DNA of 64,000 nucleotides from Caulobacter sp. (GTDB lineage: Bacteria > Pseudomonadota > Alphaproteobacteria > Caulobacterales > Caulobacteraceae): the NCBI GenBank assembly GCA_030683005.1, contig JAUXMY010000031.1:89265-153264 (forward strand), read 5' to 3'. This document shows, piece after piece, positions 48,588 to 56,720 of this stretch. Within the stretch, counting starts at the first letter, position 1; each line of letters opens with the position of its first letter. Position numbers and translations under genes: made by a program. The notes below the pieces were generated by a model. The model was not told the origin of the DNA, searched no databases, and worked only from the letters and a program-made list of their open reading frames with translations.

Positions 48588-48857
48588 ATGATTGATATTC
48601 CTCTTCGCCCGGTATTTGTCGTCTTAATTTTAGTCTGGTGTCTCACGTTTATAGGCGCGACAATAATCGAACGAGGTATCGGTCAAAAGCGTGCTGTCCA
48701 TTGGAACAATCTTCTATCTACGTTCAATATTCTATCTGTAGAGCGGTATCAGGTAAGATATGGGATCTCCTGGATTCTGATTCTGGTGGCGCGATCTGCT
48801 TTCGCGGCAATTCTCATCCTGTTTGCCTGCTACGTGCTAGTCAAAGCGCTCACATGA
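48588..48857 (+). CDS. Small two-TM membrane protein in low-GC DNA
   Basis: 89 aa MIDIPLRPVFVVLILVWCLTFIGATIIERGIGQ...SWILILVARSAFAAILILFACYVLVKAL; visibly AT-richer than surroundings. Confidence 0.55.
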   Translation: MIDIPLRPVFVVLILVWCLTFIGATIIERGIGQKRAVHWNNLLSTFNILSVERYQVRYGISWILILVARSAFAAILILFACYVLVKALT

Positions 48858-48999
48858 GGCGATAGCAAGGAACGGACCCGCAGAAGCGGCGACATATACG
48901 TTCTATCCGTCAGGCTTTGGCCGCCAGTGCGGAGAGGGGCGACCGGCTCCATAGGTCTGACCAAGACAGCGTCGCCCCCCCTCCAGGATGAAGACTCCC

Positions 49000-49292
49000 G
49001 AGACCCATACTCCCGAGACAAATGGAGACATTGCGGGACAATCGGCCCTGGCCTCCCGCACTCACGCCGGACAATCGATCCCCCGGTCCAGGAACGGGCG
49101 CACAATGGGGGATGAGCTGGCCGACGTCCTGTCCGAAACCTTGTCCCGCGAGGGCTTTGCCGACCCCCCGGCTGGGCGGGCGACTGCCTGCGCACGCCCG
49201 CGCGGCGTTGTGGGGTGATGTCTGTCCCCCTGTCTCCGACGCTGAAGCGCGCGCTTCAGCGTCGGTGATGGGCGATGGAAGACAGTGGGGAC
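49000..49292. repeat. ~295-bp dispersed non-coding element, copy B
   Basis: Begins GAGACCCATACTCCCGAGACAA, ends GAAGACAGTGGGGAC; compare 2023-2320. Contains a 30-bp perfect palindrome at 49236-49265. Confidence 0.55.
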
Positions 49293-49329
49293 GAATCGCG
49301 GGACTTGCCGGCGCTTCTCCGGTCTCCCT

Positions 49330-49472
49330 TCCTCCTCGATGGAGGAAGGGCCGGGGATGGTGGTGTGGCCGCTGTGGATCCGGAAAGGCGCGAGGGACGC
49401 AGAGCCCCCTTGAGCCCTTCGCTCAACGCAGATGGTCCACCACCACCCAACCCTCCTCCATCGAGGAGGAGG
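49330..49472. repeat. REPIN-like pair of inverted REP sequences
   Basis: TCCTCCTCGATGGAGGAAGGGCCGGGGATGGTGGTG ... CACCACCACCCAACCCTCCTCCATCGAGGAGGAGGG. Confidence 0.65.
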
Positions 49473-49486
49473 GCTTTGCGCTATGC

Positions 49487-51280
49487 CTACTCGTTCACCC
49501 GCTTGCCCTCGCCGGCCCCGCGGGCCAGCGTCACGAACTCGGCGCGCAGGCCGAACTCGTCCGTGCCGCGGGCCCCCTGGGCCAGGTCGACAACCTGGGG
49601 CCAGCCAAAGTCGGCGGAGATCCAGGGATCGCCGCGCAGCTTCTGGCCGAAGGCGGCGACGGCCAGGGCCCAGCGGGTCGACTCCGGCGCGGCGGCCAGG
49701 CTGTCGCTGATGTCGGCCCGGGTGATCGGCCGCTGCATCAGCACCGACTCCGTCTTGCCCGGCAGCTTGTAGCGCACCTTCAGGAAGGCCAGTTCGGCCG
49801 AGGGGGCCGCCGCCGGCCTGGCCGCGCCGTAGCGCAGCGGGTCGGAGGAGGGCGCAGCCCCCACGCGGGTGATCTCGTAGAGGGCAGTGACCGACGCGCC
49901 CGATCCCACCTCGCCGGCGTCGACCTGGTCGTTGTTGAAGTCCTCGCGGGCCAGCATCCGGGTCTCGTAGCCGATCAACCGGTATTCGCTGACCTGGGCC
50001 GGGTTGAACTCGACCTGGATCTTCACGTCGTCGGCGATGGGGAACAGCGAGCCGGCGAAGTCGTCGCGGAACAGCTTCCGCGCCTCGTCGAAGCTGTCGA
50101 TGTAGGCGGCCGTGCCGTTGCCGTTCTGGGCCAGCGCCTGCATCATCATGTCGTTGTAGTTGCCGCGCCCGAAGCCGTAGACCGACAGATAGATCCCGGT
50201 CTTGCGCTTGTCGGCGACGAAGTCCTTGAGCTTGCTCGGGTCCGAAACCCCGACGTTGAAGTCGCCGTCGGTCAGCAGGATGACGCGGTTGACCGCCTTG
50301 GGATCGAAGTTCTGCTGCGCCAGGGCGTAGGCCAGGGCCAGCCCCTGGCCGCCGGCCGTGGAGCCGCCCGCCTGCAGCGCGCCCAGGGCGCAGCGCATCT
50401 TCAGCTTCTCCTTGCCGCTGGTCGGGGCCAGCACGGCGCCCGCCGAGCCGGCGTAGGCGACCATCGAGACCCGGTCCTTGCTGTCCAGCTGGTCGATCAG
50501 CGTGCCCATGGCCTTCCTGGCCAGCGGCAGGCGGTCCTCGCTCCACATCGAGCCGGAGGTATCGACCAGGAAAACCAGGTTGAGCGGCGGCTGCTGATCG
50601 CGCGGAATGTCATAGCCCTGCAGGCCGATGTGGATGATCTGGCGGTCCGTCGACCAGGGCGACGGCGCGACGGCGACGAACGGCCTGAACGGCTCGATCT
50701 TGCTGGCGGGCAGGGGGTAGTCGTAGTCGAAGTAGTTGATCAGCTCCTCGACCCGCACCGCGTCGCGCGGCGGCACGCGGCCGTCTTTGAGGAACCGGCG
50801 GGTATTGGCGTAGGCGGCGGTGTCGACGTCGATCGAGAAGGTCGAGACCGGCTCCTGGGCCACCTGCCTGATCGGGTTGGAGACGCCGCCGGGATATTTC
50901 TCGGTGTCCTGCGCGACGACCGGCGGCCGGGGCATGATCGCGCCGGGCGCGACCACGGCGGGCGCGTATGCGATTTCCGGGCGGGGGGGAGCCGGCGGTC
51001 TCGGCGGTGCGGGAGGAGGCGGCGGCGGCGGCGGCGGCGGCGCGCCGACCATGGGCACAGGACCCCGGGTCCGGCGGCTGCCGGTCACCGTGATGCTGCC
51101 GCGGGCGTCCTCCCGGTCATCGGCGACGCGGAAGCCCAGCTTCTCGCATTCGGCGGCCGAGGGTTCGTTAACGGTCGGCGACGCCGCCAGAGCGAAGGTG
51201 GTCGGCGGCGCGGAGGCCGCCATCAGCGCGGCGATGGCCGTCAGGCTGACAATGGAGCGAAAACGCCTCGATTCACGCAT
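49487..51280 (-). CDS. VWA domain-containing protein (YfbK-like, DUF3520 C-terminus)
   Basis: NLVFLVDTSGSMWSEDRLPLARKAMGTLIDQL, VNRVILLTDGDFNVGVSDPSKL; signal peptide and Pro-rich linker. Start may be 51295. Confidence 0.9.
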   Translation of the reverse strand: MRESRRFRSIVSLTAIAALMAASAPPTTFALAASPTVNEPSAAECEKLGFRVADDREDARGSITVTGSRRTRGPVPMVGAPPPPPPPPPPAPPRPPAPPRPEIAYAPAVVAPGAIMPRPPVVAQDTEKYPGGVSNPIRQVAQEPVSTFSIDVDTAAYANTRRFLKDGRVPPRDAVRVEELINYFDYDYPLPASKIEPFRPFVAVAPSPWSTDRQIIHIGLQGYDIPRDQQPPLNLVFLVDTSGSMWSEDRLPLARKAMGTLIDQLDSKDRVSMVAYAGSAGAVLAPTSGKEKLKMRCALGALQAGGSTAGGQGLALAYALAQQNFDPKAVNRVILLTDGDFNVGVSDPSKLKDFVADKRKTGIYLSVYGFGRGNYNDMMMQALAQNGNGTAAYIDSFDEARKLFRDDFAGSLFPIADDVKIQVEFNPAQVSEYRLIGYETRMLAREDFNNDQVDAGEVGSGASVTALYEITRVGAAPSSDPLRYGAARPAAAPSAELAFLKVRYKLPGKTESVLMQRPITRADISDSLAAAPESTRWALAVAAFGQKLRGDPWISADFGWPQVVDLAQGARGTDEFGLRAEFVTLARGAGEGKRVNE

Positions 51281-51536
51281 ATGATTCCCCTGCACTCGTT
51301 CGTCCCTGAAACATGGTTCGCTCGCGGCCTGCGGCGAAAGCAGGGCGCCGCGCGGGCGAGGGCGCGGCGATGCATCATTTTCAGCGACGAATTCGCCTCA
51401 GGCGCGAACGCGGTTCACTCTGAACCGTCCGACCCCGAAATATGGTTAATCTTGGCCCCGCGCGCGCTTGACTCGTTGCGGGGGCCTGCGAAGAGTCGCG
51501 TTCGCCGAACTGGTTAACGGCGGGGTGGCGTAGGGG

Positions 51537-53012
51537 GTGATGAGTATGCACGAGAGCAGCGACACCCCGGGCGGACCCGACGGGTCCGCCAAAGGGCCGC
51601 TGATCCGTGGCGCGTCGATCGCCGTGCTCGTGGCGGCGGTCATCCTGCCTCTGGTCGGCTGCGACACCGGGCCCAACAGCTGGTTCGGCGCCAAGGCCGA
51701 TGTCGCCTGTCCGCGACCGCAGATGCCGGCCGGCTCCCAGCCGCAGTTCAACGCCCAGCAGATCGAGATCCGCACCCTTCGCCGTCGCGGCTTCACCGGC
51801 GACTTCTTCGCCCAGCTCGAGCTGGCGCGCCGCTACCAGGGTGAACGCGCCGCCGACAAGAACCTCGAGGACGATGTCGAGGCGGCCGTCTGGTACGCTC
51901 TGGCCCTGGCCAACTCCGAGGGCTACACGCCGATCGCCGCCAACAGCCGCCGCTCGCCGCAGGGCGAGAACAAGGTCTCGCGCTTCGACGATTGCCGGGC
52001 GGTCGAGCGCAGGATGGCCTACCGGTCCCTGGACCGGGTGCTGTCGCGCATGACGTCCGAGGAGCAGGAGAAGGTCCGCAACCGGGTCATCTACGTTCTG
52101 TCGACCCAGGGTGCCGAGGGTTACCGGACCCTGGCGCGGATGCACGACGGCTTCTTCGGCCCCTATGGCGAGCCGACTGACAACCGCCAGGCGACGGAGG
52201 CGCGCGGCCGCCCCGGCAAGCCCGGCGCGCCGGCCGCGCTCAGCCTGTTCCCGCGCAACGACATCGACGCCTATCTCTACAACTACCTCGCCGTGCAGAC
52301 CGGCGATGTCGGCGCCTATGTGATGCTCAAGGACTTCGAGCGCTCCTCCGCCAAGCGGGCGGCGGACGGCGCCTATGTCGAGCAGAAGGCGCGCCGCTGG
52401 ACGCCGCCCTACGAGTTCTATCCGCCCGAGGCGCCGGAATCGGGCGTGCCGCACTCCGACGAGAGCGACCAGTACAACGACGGCCAGCAGGCCGCGCTGC
52501 AGCGGCTGCGCGAGCTGCCCTTCGTCCATATCGCCGAGGCGCTGACCTATCTGCGCGTCACGCCCAGGCCTGTCGCCCGGGAGGACGCCCTTTATCCCGG
52601 CGACATCCAGAGCTTCCAGGCCATGATTGGCCGCCCTCAGACCGGCGTCTTCCAGCCGATCGAGAAGGTTCGCGCCATCCAGTACGCGGCCGTCAACGGC
52701 TCGCCCAAGGCCCAGTTGGTGCTGGCGGTGATGTACTCCGAAGGGGTCGGGGTGCCGCGCGACTACGCCCGCGCCTTCTACTGGTACGCCGAGGCCGACA
52801 AACAGGGGTCGGCCGAGGCCAAGTACGCGATGTCGACCTTCTTCTCGCTGGGTGTTTCCGGCGTCGCCGACCAGGACAAGGCCGGCGCTGTCGTCTACCA
52901 GATCGACGCCGCGCTTTCGGGCTTCAAGCCGTCGGCCGGCCGCCTCCAGCAAGTGCTGGCCCAGGTGTCGCGTCCGCGGCCCACGCCTCGCGACAGGGAT
53001 TATCTGCCATGA
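51537..53012 (+). CDS. SEL1-like repeat protein with N-terminal TM/lipoprotein-like segment
   Basis: PLIRGASIAVLVAAVILPLVGCD; AIQYAAVNGSPKAQLVLAVMYSEGVGVPRDYARAFYWYAEADKQGSAEAKYAMSTFFSLG. Confidence 0.85.
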   Translation: MMSMHESSDTPGGPDGSAKGPLIRGASIAVLVAAVILPLVGCDTGPNSWFGAKADVACPRPQMPAGSQPQFNAQQIEIRTLRRRGFTGDFFAQLELARRYQGERAADKNLEDDVEAAVWYALALANSEGYTPIAANSRRSPQGENKVSRFDDCRAVERRMAYRSLDRVLSRMTSEEQEKVRNRVIYVLSTQGAEGYRTLARMHDGFFGPYGEPTDNRQATEARGRPGKPGAPAALSLFPRNDIDAYLYNYLAVQTGDVGAYVMLKDFERSSAKRAADGAYVEQKARRWTPPYEFYPPEAPESGVPHSDESDQYNDGQQAALQRLRELPFVHIAEALTYLRVTPRPVAREDALYPGDIQSFQAMIGRPQTGVFQPIEKVRAIQYAAVNGSPKAQLVLAVMYSEGVGVPRDYARAFYWYAEADKQGSAEAKYAMSTFFSLGVSGVADQDKAGAVVYQIDAALSGFKPSAGRLQQVLAQVSRPRPTPRDRDYLP

Positions 53013-54427
53013 AGACGCTGCAGCGCTTCCTCCCCGCCGCCGCGGCGGCCCTCGCCGTCGCCCTGACCGGCACGGCCGCCCAGGCCTTCCCCGACGCGGC
53101 CGCCCGCGTCGACCAGCAGGTGCGTCCCAACTTCGGCGGGCTGATCACGCCGCCGCTCAAGCCGCGCTGGCGCCCCGACCGCTGGAAACCGGACCGCTAC
53201 CGCTGGGGCCGTCGTCAGCCGGGCTGGAACGATTACTACCCGCCCAACGGCGACTGGCCCCGCGACCGCAACTCCGTCACCGTCGACTGCGGCGACCCCT
53301 ACGCCGGTCCGACGCCGATCTCTGACGCGCTGCGCAGCCTCGCCGACAACGGCATTCTCTACATCCGCTCGCGCGGCGGCGTCTGCCGCGAGACGGTGAT
53401 CGTCGAGTATCCGGTTATCATCGCCGCCGAGGGCGCCTCGATCTTTGATCCGGCCCCGGCCACGGCGCCGGCCACCATTTCCGCCCCCGAGGGCGCGCCC
53501 TGCATCCGCATCGCCGAGGGCGTGAAGGGCGTCGAACTGCGCGACCTGGTCCTGACCAGCGAGAAGGGCGGCCGCACCGCCTGTATCGAGTCCTGGGGCG
53601 GCGACGTCGCCCTGGTCCGCACCACGGTCAACTACTGGGGCGACGCCGCGGCGGTCTACGCCTCGGGCGGCAAGCTGATCCTGCGCGAAAGCAGCATCGA
53701 CGCCTACACCTGGAACGCCGCCGTCATCGCCGAGTCGGCGGTGGTCGATATCACCCGCACCCGGATCACCGGTGAGGAAACCGGCCTGGATATCACCCCG
53801 GCCACCGGCGAGAGCCGTATCGACCAGGCCGGCATCATGGCCCGCTCGACCTCCGGCTCGGCCGGCAACGGCATCCTGGTGCGCGGCCTGCGCAGCGGAT
53901 CCGGCACGCTGTCGATCCGCAACGCCGTGGTCTGCGGCTGGCGCAACGGCCTGCATCTGGATCGGGGCGCTCAGGTGGACGTCAGTCGCAGCCGCTTCTG
54001 CCGCACGACGGTCGGCGTGGTTTCCGACGGCCAGCTGCGCTTCACCGAGTCGGCCATCGGCTCGCGTGACGTCGGCATCTATGTCGCCGGCGGCAACGCC
54101 TACATCCATCGCAACCGGATCCACGACTGGAGCCGCCGCGCGATCTGGGTGGAGCAGGGCGCCACGGCCGACGTGGAGCACAACTGGGTCTACTACGGCG
54201 GCGACTGCTGGCGTCAGCAGTGGGAGCGCGGCACCTACTGCGTCCGCGCTTCCAGCCTGCCGCCGAGCCTTCGGGACGACAGCGTCTACAGCACCTCCAG
54301 CCGGCCGTGGTGGGAGGCGGACGGCTACGACCGCGGCTACAGCCGCGACGGCGCCCCCGGGGCCCTGGCCCCGGCCGTCCCGCCCCCGCCGCCGCCGAAA
54401 GGCTGGCGCTCGCGCTCGCGGCGGTAG
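53009..54427 (+). CDS. Exported right-handed parallel beta-helix protein
   Basis: Signal peptide MKTLQRFLPAAAAALAVALTGTAAQA; repeated VELRDLVLTSEKGG / VDVSRSRFCRTTVGVVSDGQLRFTESAIGSRDVGIYVAGGNAYIHRNRIHDWSRRAIWVEQGA; ATGA overlap with SEL1 gene. Confidence 0.85.
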   Translation: MKTLQRFLPAAAAALAVALTGTAAQAFPDAAARVDQQVRPNFGGLITPPLKPRWRPDRWKPDRYRWGRRQPGWNDYYPPNGDWPRDRNSVTVDCGDPYAGPTPISDALRSLADNGILYIRSRGGVCRETVIVEYPVIIAAEGASIFDPAPATAPATISAPEGAPCIRIAEGVKGVELRDLVLTSEKGGRTACIESWGGDVALVRTTVNYWGDAAAVYASGGKLILRESSIDAYTWNAAVIAESAVVDITRTRITGEETGLDITPATGESRIDQAGIMARSTSGSAGNGILVRGLRSGSGTLSIRNAVVCGWRNGLHLDRGAQVDVSRSRFCRTTVGVVSDGQLRFTESAIGSRDVGIYVAGGNAYIHRNRIHDWSRRAIWVEQGATADVEHNWVYYGGDCWRQQWERGTYCVRASSLPPSLRDDSVYSTSSRPWWEADGYDRGYSRDGAPGALAPAVPPPPPPKGWRSRSRR

Positions 54428-54440
54428 GAGGGCCTCGATC

Positions 54441-54531
54441 CGTGCCCCCGGCGAAGGCCGGGGTCCACGGTTCAAGCGCCGGCGCCGGTCGCATGGATTC
54501 CGGCCTGCGCCGGGAAGACGGAGTTGGGCCT
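54441..54531. repeat. Degenerate REP-like dispersed element
   Basis: CCCCCGGCGAAGGCCGGGGTCCACGG ... CATGGATTCCGGCCTGCGCCGGGAAGACGG; two short GC-rich hairpins. Confidence 0.55.
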
Positions 54532-56093
54532 CAGTTCACGCTGGCCGGAAAGGTCGGGGCCTTCCGCGCGCCCGCCGCCCGCTCGAAGGCGTAGCCGTAG
54601 CCGAGCAGCAGGCCGTCGCTCCAGGCGGGGCCGACAAACGACAGTCCGACCGGCAGGCCCAGGACCTGACCCATCGGCACGGTCAGGTGCGGATAGCCGG
54701 CCACGGCCGCCGCACCGCCCGCGCCGCCGCCGACGTAACGGTCCTTCAGCACCGGATCGATCGGCCAGGCCGGACCCAGGGTCGGCCCGACCAGGGCGGT
54801 GACATCGTACTTCGCCAGCAGCGCGTCGATGCCCTCCGGGCCGGCCAGTCGCGCGGCGTCGGCCCTGGCCTTCAGGTAAGCGGGATCGTGGAGGCCCTTC
54901 GTCGCCTCGGCCTGCTCGAACAACTCCTGCCCGAACAGGGCCATCTCCTTGCCGGCGTTGGCCCTGTTGAAGGCGATCACGTCGGCCAGGGTGCGGGTCT
55001 TCACCCTCGTCGGGTCCGTGGTGGCCAGGTAGGCGTTCAGCCCTGCCTTCAGCTCGACGAGCAGCACGATCAGCTCGTTCTTGCCGATCTCCCCTCGTTT
55101 CGGGAATTCCGGCACATCGACCAGCACCGCGCCCCGGGCCTTCAGCGTCGCCAGCGCCGCCTCGAACACCGCGTCGGTCTCCGGATGGAAGCCGGCGGCA
55201 TAACGCATCACCCCGATGCGGGCCCCCTTCAGCGCGTCGGGCTTCAGCCGGGCGGCATAGTCCTCGCGGCGGCGGTCGGCCTGGGCGGTGCCGGGGTCGG
55301 CCGGATCAGAGCCGGCCATGGCGGTCAGCAGCAGGGCTGCGTCCTCGACGGTGCGCGTCATCGGCCCGGCGGTGTCCTGCGTGGCGCTGATCGGCACGAT
55401 GCCGCTGCGCGATACCAGCCCCACGGTCGGCTTGAGGCCCACCAGTCCCGTCACCGCGGCCGGGCAGGTGATTGACCCGTCCGTCTCCGTCCCTATCCCG
55501 GCCGCCGCCCGCCCGGCGGCGACGGCCGCGCCGGTCCCGGACGAGGAGCCGCAGGGGCTGCGGTCCAGCGCGTAGGGATTGCGCGTCTGGCCGCCGACGG
55601 CGCTCCAGCCGCTGATCGAGTTGTCCGAGCGGATGTTGGCCCACTCCGACAGGTTGGTCTTGCCCAGCACCACCGCCCCGGCGGCCCGCAGCCGCGCAAT
55701 GACCGGCGCGTCACGACCCGTGACGTTGTCCGCCAGCGCCAGCGACCCGGCCGTGGTGGCCAGCCCGGCGTCGGCCGTCTCGATGTTGTCCTTGACCAGG
55801 ATCGCCGCCCCCAGCAGGGGACCACGCTCGCCGGTTCGCCGCTTCAGGTCCGCCGTTCGCGCGTCGGACAGCGCGGCGGGGTTCAGGGCGATCACTGCGT
55901 TGACCCGGGGTTCTATGTCCTTGCCGCGCACGATGTAGGCGCTGGTGATTGCCTCCGACGATGCCCGCCCGGCGGCGACGTCCGCCTGGAGTGAAGCCAT
56001 CGAGGCGTTTGCCACTTCAGGCAGAGGCGGCGGCATGGCGGCGGCGGGGAAGGCCAGCGCAAGCCCGGCAACCAGGCCAGGAAGTCGGTTCAT
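54531..56093 (-). CDS. Amidase family protein
   Basis: LLGAAILVKDNIETADAGLATTAGSLAL, GGQTRNPYALDRSPCGSSSGTGAAVAAG, GIGTETDGSITCPAAVTGLVGLKPT. Confidence 0.95.
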   Translation of the reverse strand: MNRLPGLVAGLALAFPAAAMPPPLPEVANASMASLQADVAAGRASSEAITSAYIVRGKDIEPRVNAVIALNPAALSDARTADLKRRTGERGPLLGAAILVKDNIETADAGLATTAGSLALADNVTGRDAPVIARLRAAGAVVLGKTNLSEWANIRSDNSISGWSAVGGQTRNPYALDRSPCGSSSGTGAAVAAGRAAAGIGTETDGSITCPAAVTGLVGLKPTVGLVSRSGIVPISATQDTAGPMTRTVEDAALLLTAMAGSDPADPGTAQADRRREDYAARLKPDALKGARIGVMRYAAGFHPETDAVFEAALATLKARGAVLVDVPEFPKRGEIGKNELIVLLVELKAGLNAYLATTDPTRVKTRTLADVIAFNRANAGKEMALFGQELFEQAEATKGLHDPAYLKARADAARLAGPEGIDALLAKYDVTALVGPTLGPAWPIDPVLKDRYVGGGAGGAAAVAGYPHLTVPMGQVLGLPVGLSFVGPAWSDGLLLGYGYAFERAAGARKAPTFPASVN

Positions 56094-56231
56094 CGGCGGT
56101 GTCCTCACTCCGTCCATGTGAGTGGACATCAAGGACCGTTCTCCGGTCGCGGAGCAAGGGCTCAAACCCCGATCCGGGTGTTGACCCTGATCATTGTGCA
56201 ACGGGGATTCTTGGTCTACGGGACCGACCTG

Positions 56232-56639
56232 ATGGCAGGCACGTGCAGATACGGCGCCCGGTGGGGCGCGGGCGTGTGGGCGATGGTCGCCCTGGCGGTC
56301 GCGCTGCGCCTGACCGTGCTCCCTGGCTACATGATCCAGGCCGCCCCCGGCGCCCTGACCGTGGTGATTTGCACTGCCAACGGCGCCGTGAGCCAAGCAG
56401 TTGACGTGCCGGGGACGTCGTCCGCCCCGCATGAGCAACAGGACGAAGGTGACGGCAAGGCTCCCGTCTGCGCCTTCGCCATGGCCGGCGCCACGCTCGC
56501 CGCGCCCGAGGGGCAGATCGCGACCGCCGCGCCGCCCTCGACCGCCGCGCCGTTGCTCCCGCCTGCCGGGGCCGCGGCGCCCGGCCGTGGGCTTGCCGCG
56601 CCACCGCCGCCCGCAACCGGACCACCCTTCTCCGTCTGA
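56232..56639 (+). CDS. DUF2946-like small exported protein
   Basis: MAGTCRYGARWGAGVWAMVALAVALRLTVLPGYMIQAAPGALTVVICTANGAV...APVCAFAMAG; directly upstream of TonB-dependent receptor. Confidence 0.65.
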   Translation: MAGTCRYGARWGAGVWAMVALAVALRLTVLPGYMIQAAPGALTVVICTANGAVSQAVDVPGTSSAPHEQQDEGDGKAPVCAFAMAGATLAAPEGQIATAAPPSTAAPLLPPAGAAAPGRGLAAPPPPATGPPFSV

Positions 56640-56720
56640 ACGCCACCGGGCCTTTCGCGCCCGCGGATCTGACTCCGCGGGCGCGGCCAATCGCATTTCA
56701 GATTCCGAAGGACCTCACCC

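Noticed and set aside
49022-51517. 831-aa + ORF
   Set aside because: Antisense to the VWA gene and extends through repeat elements.
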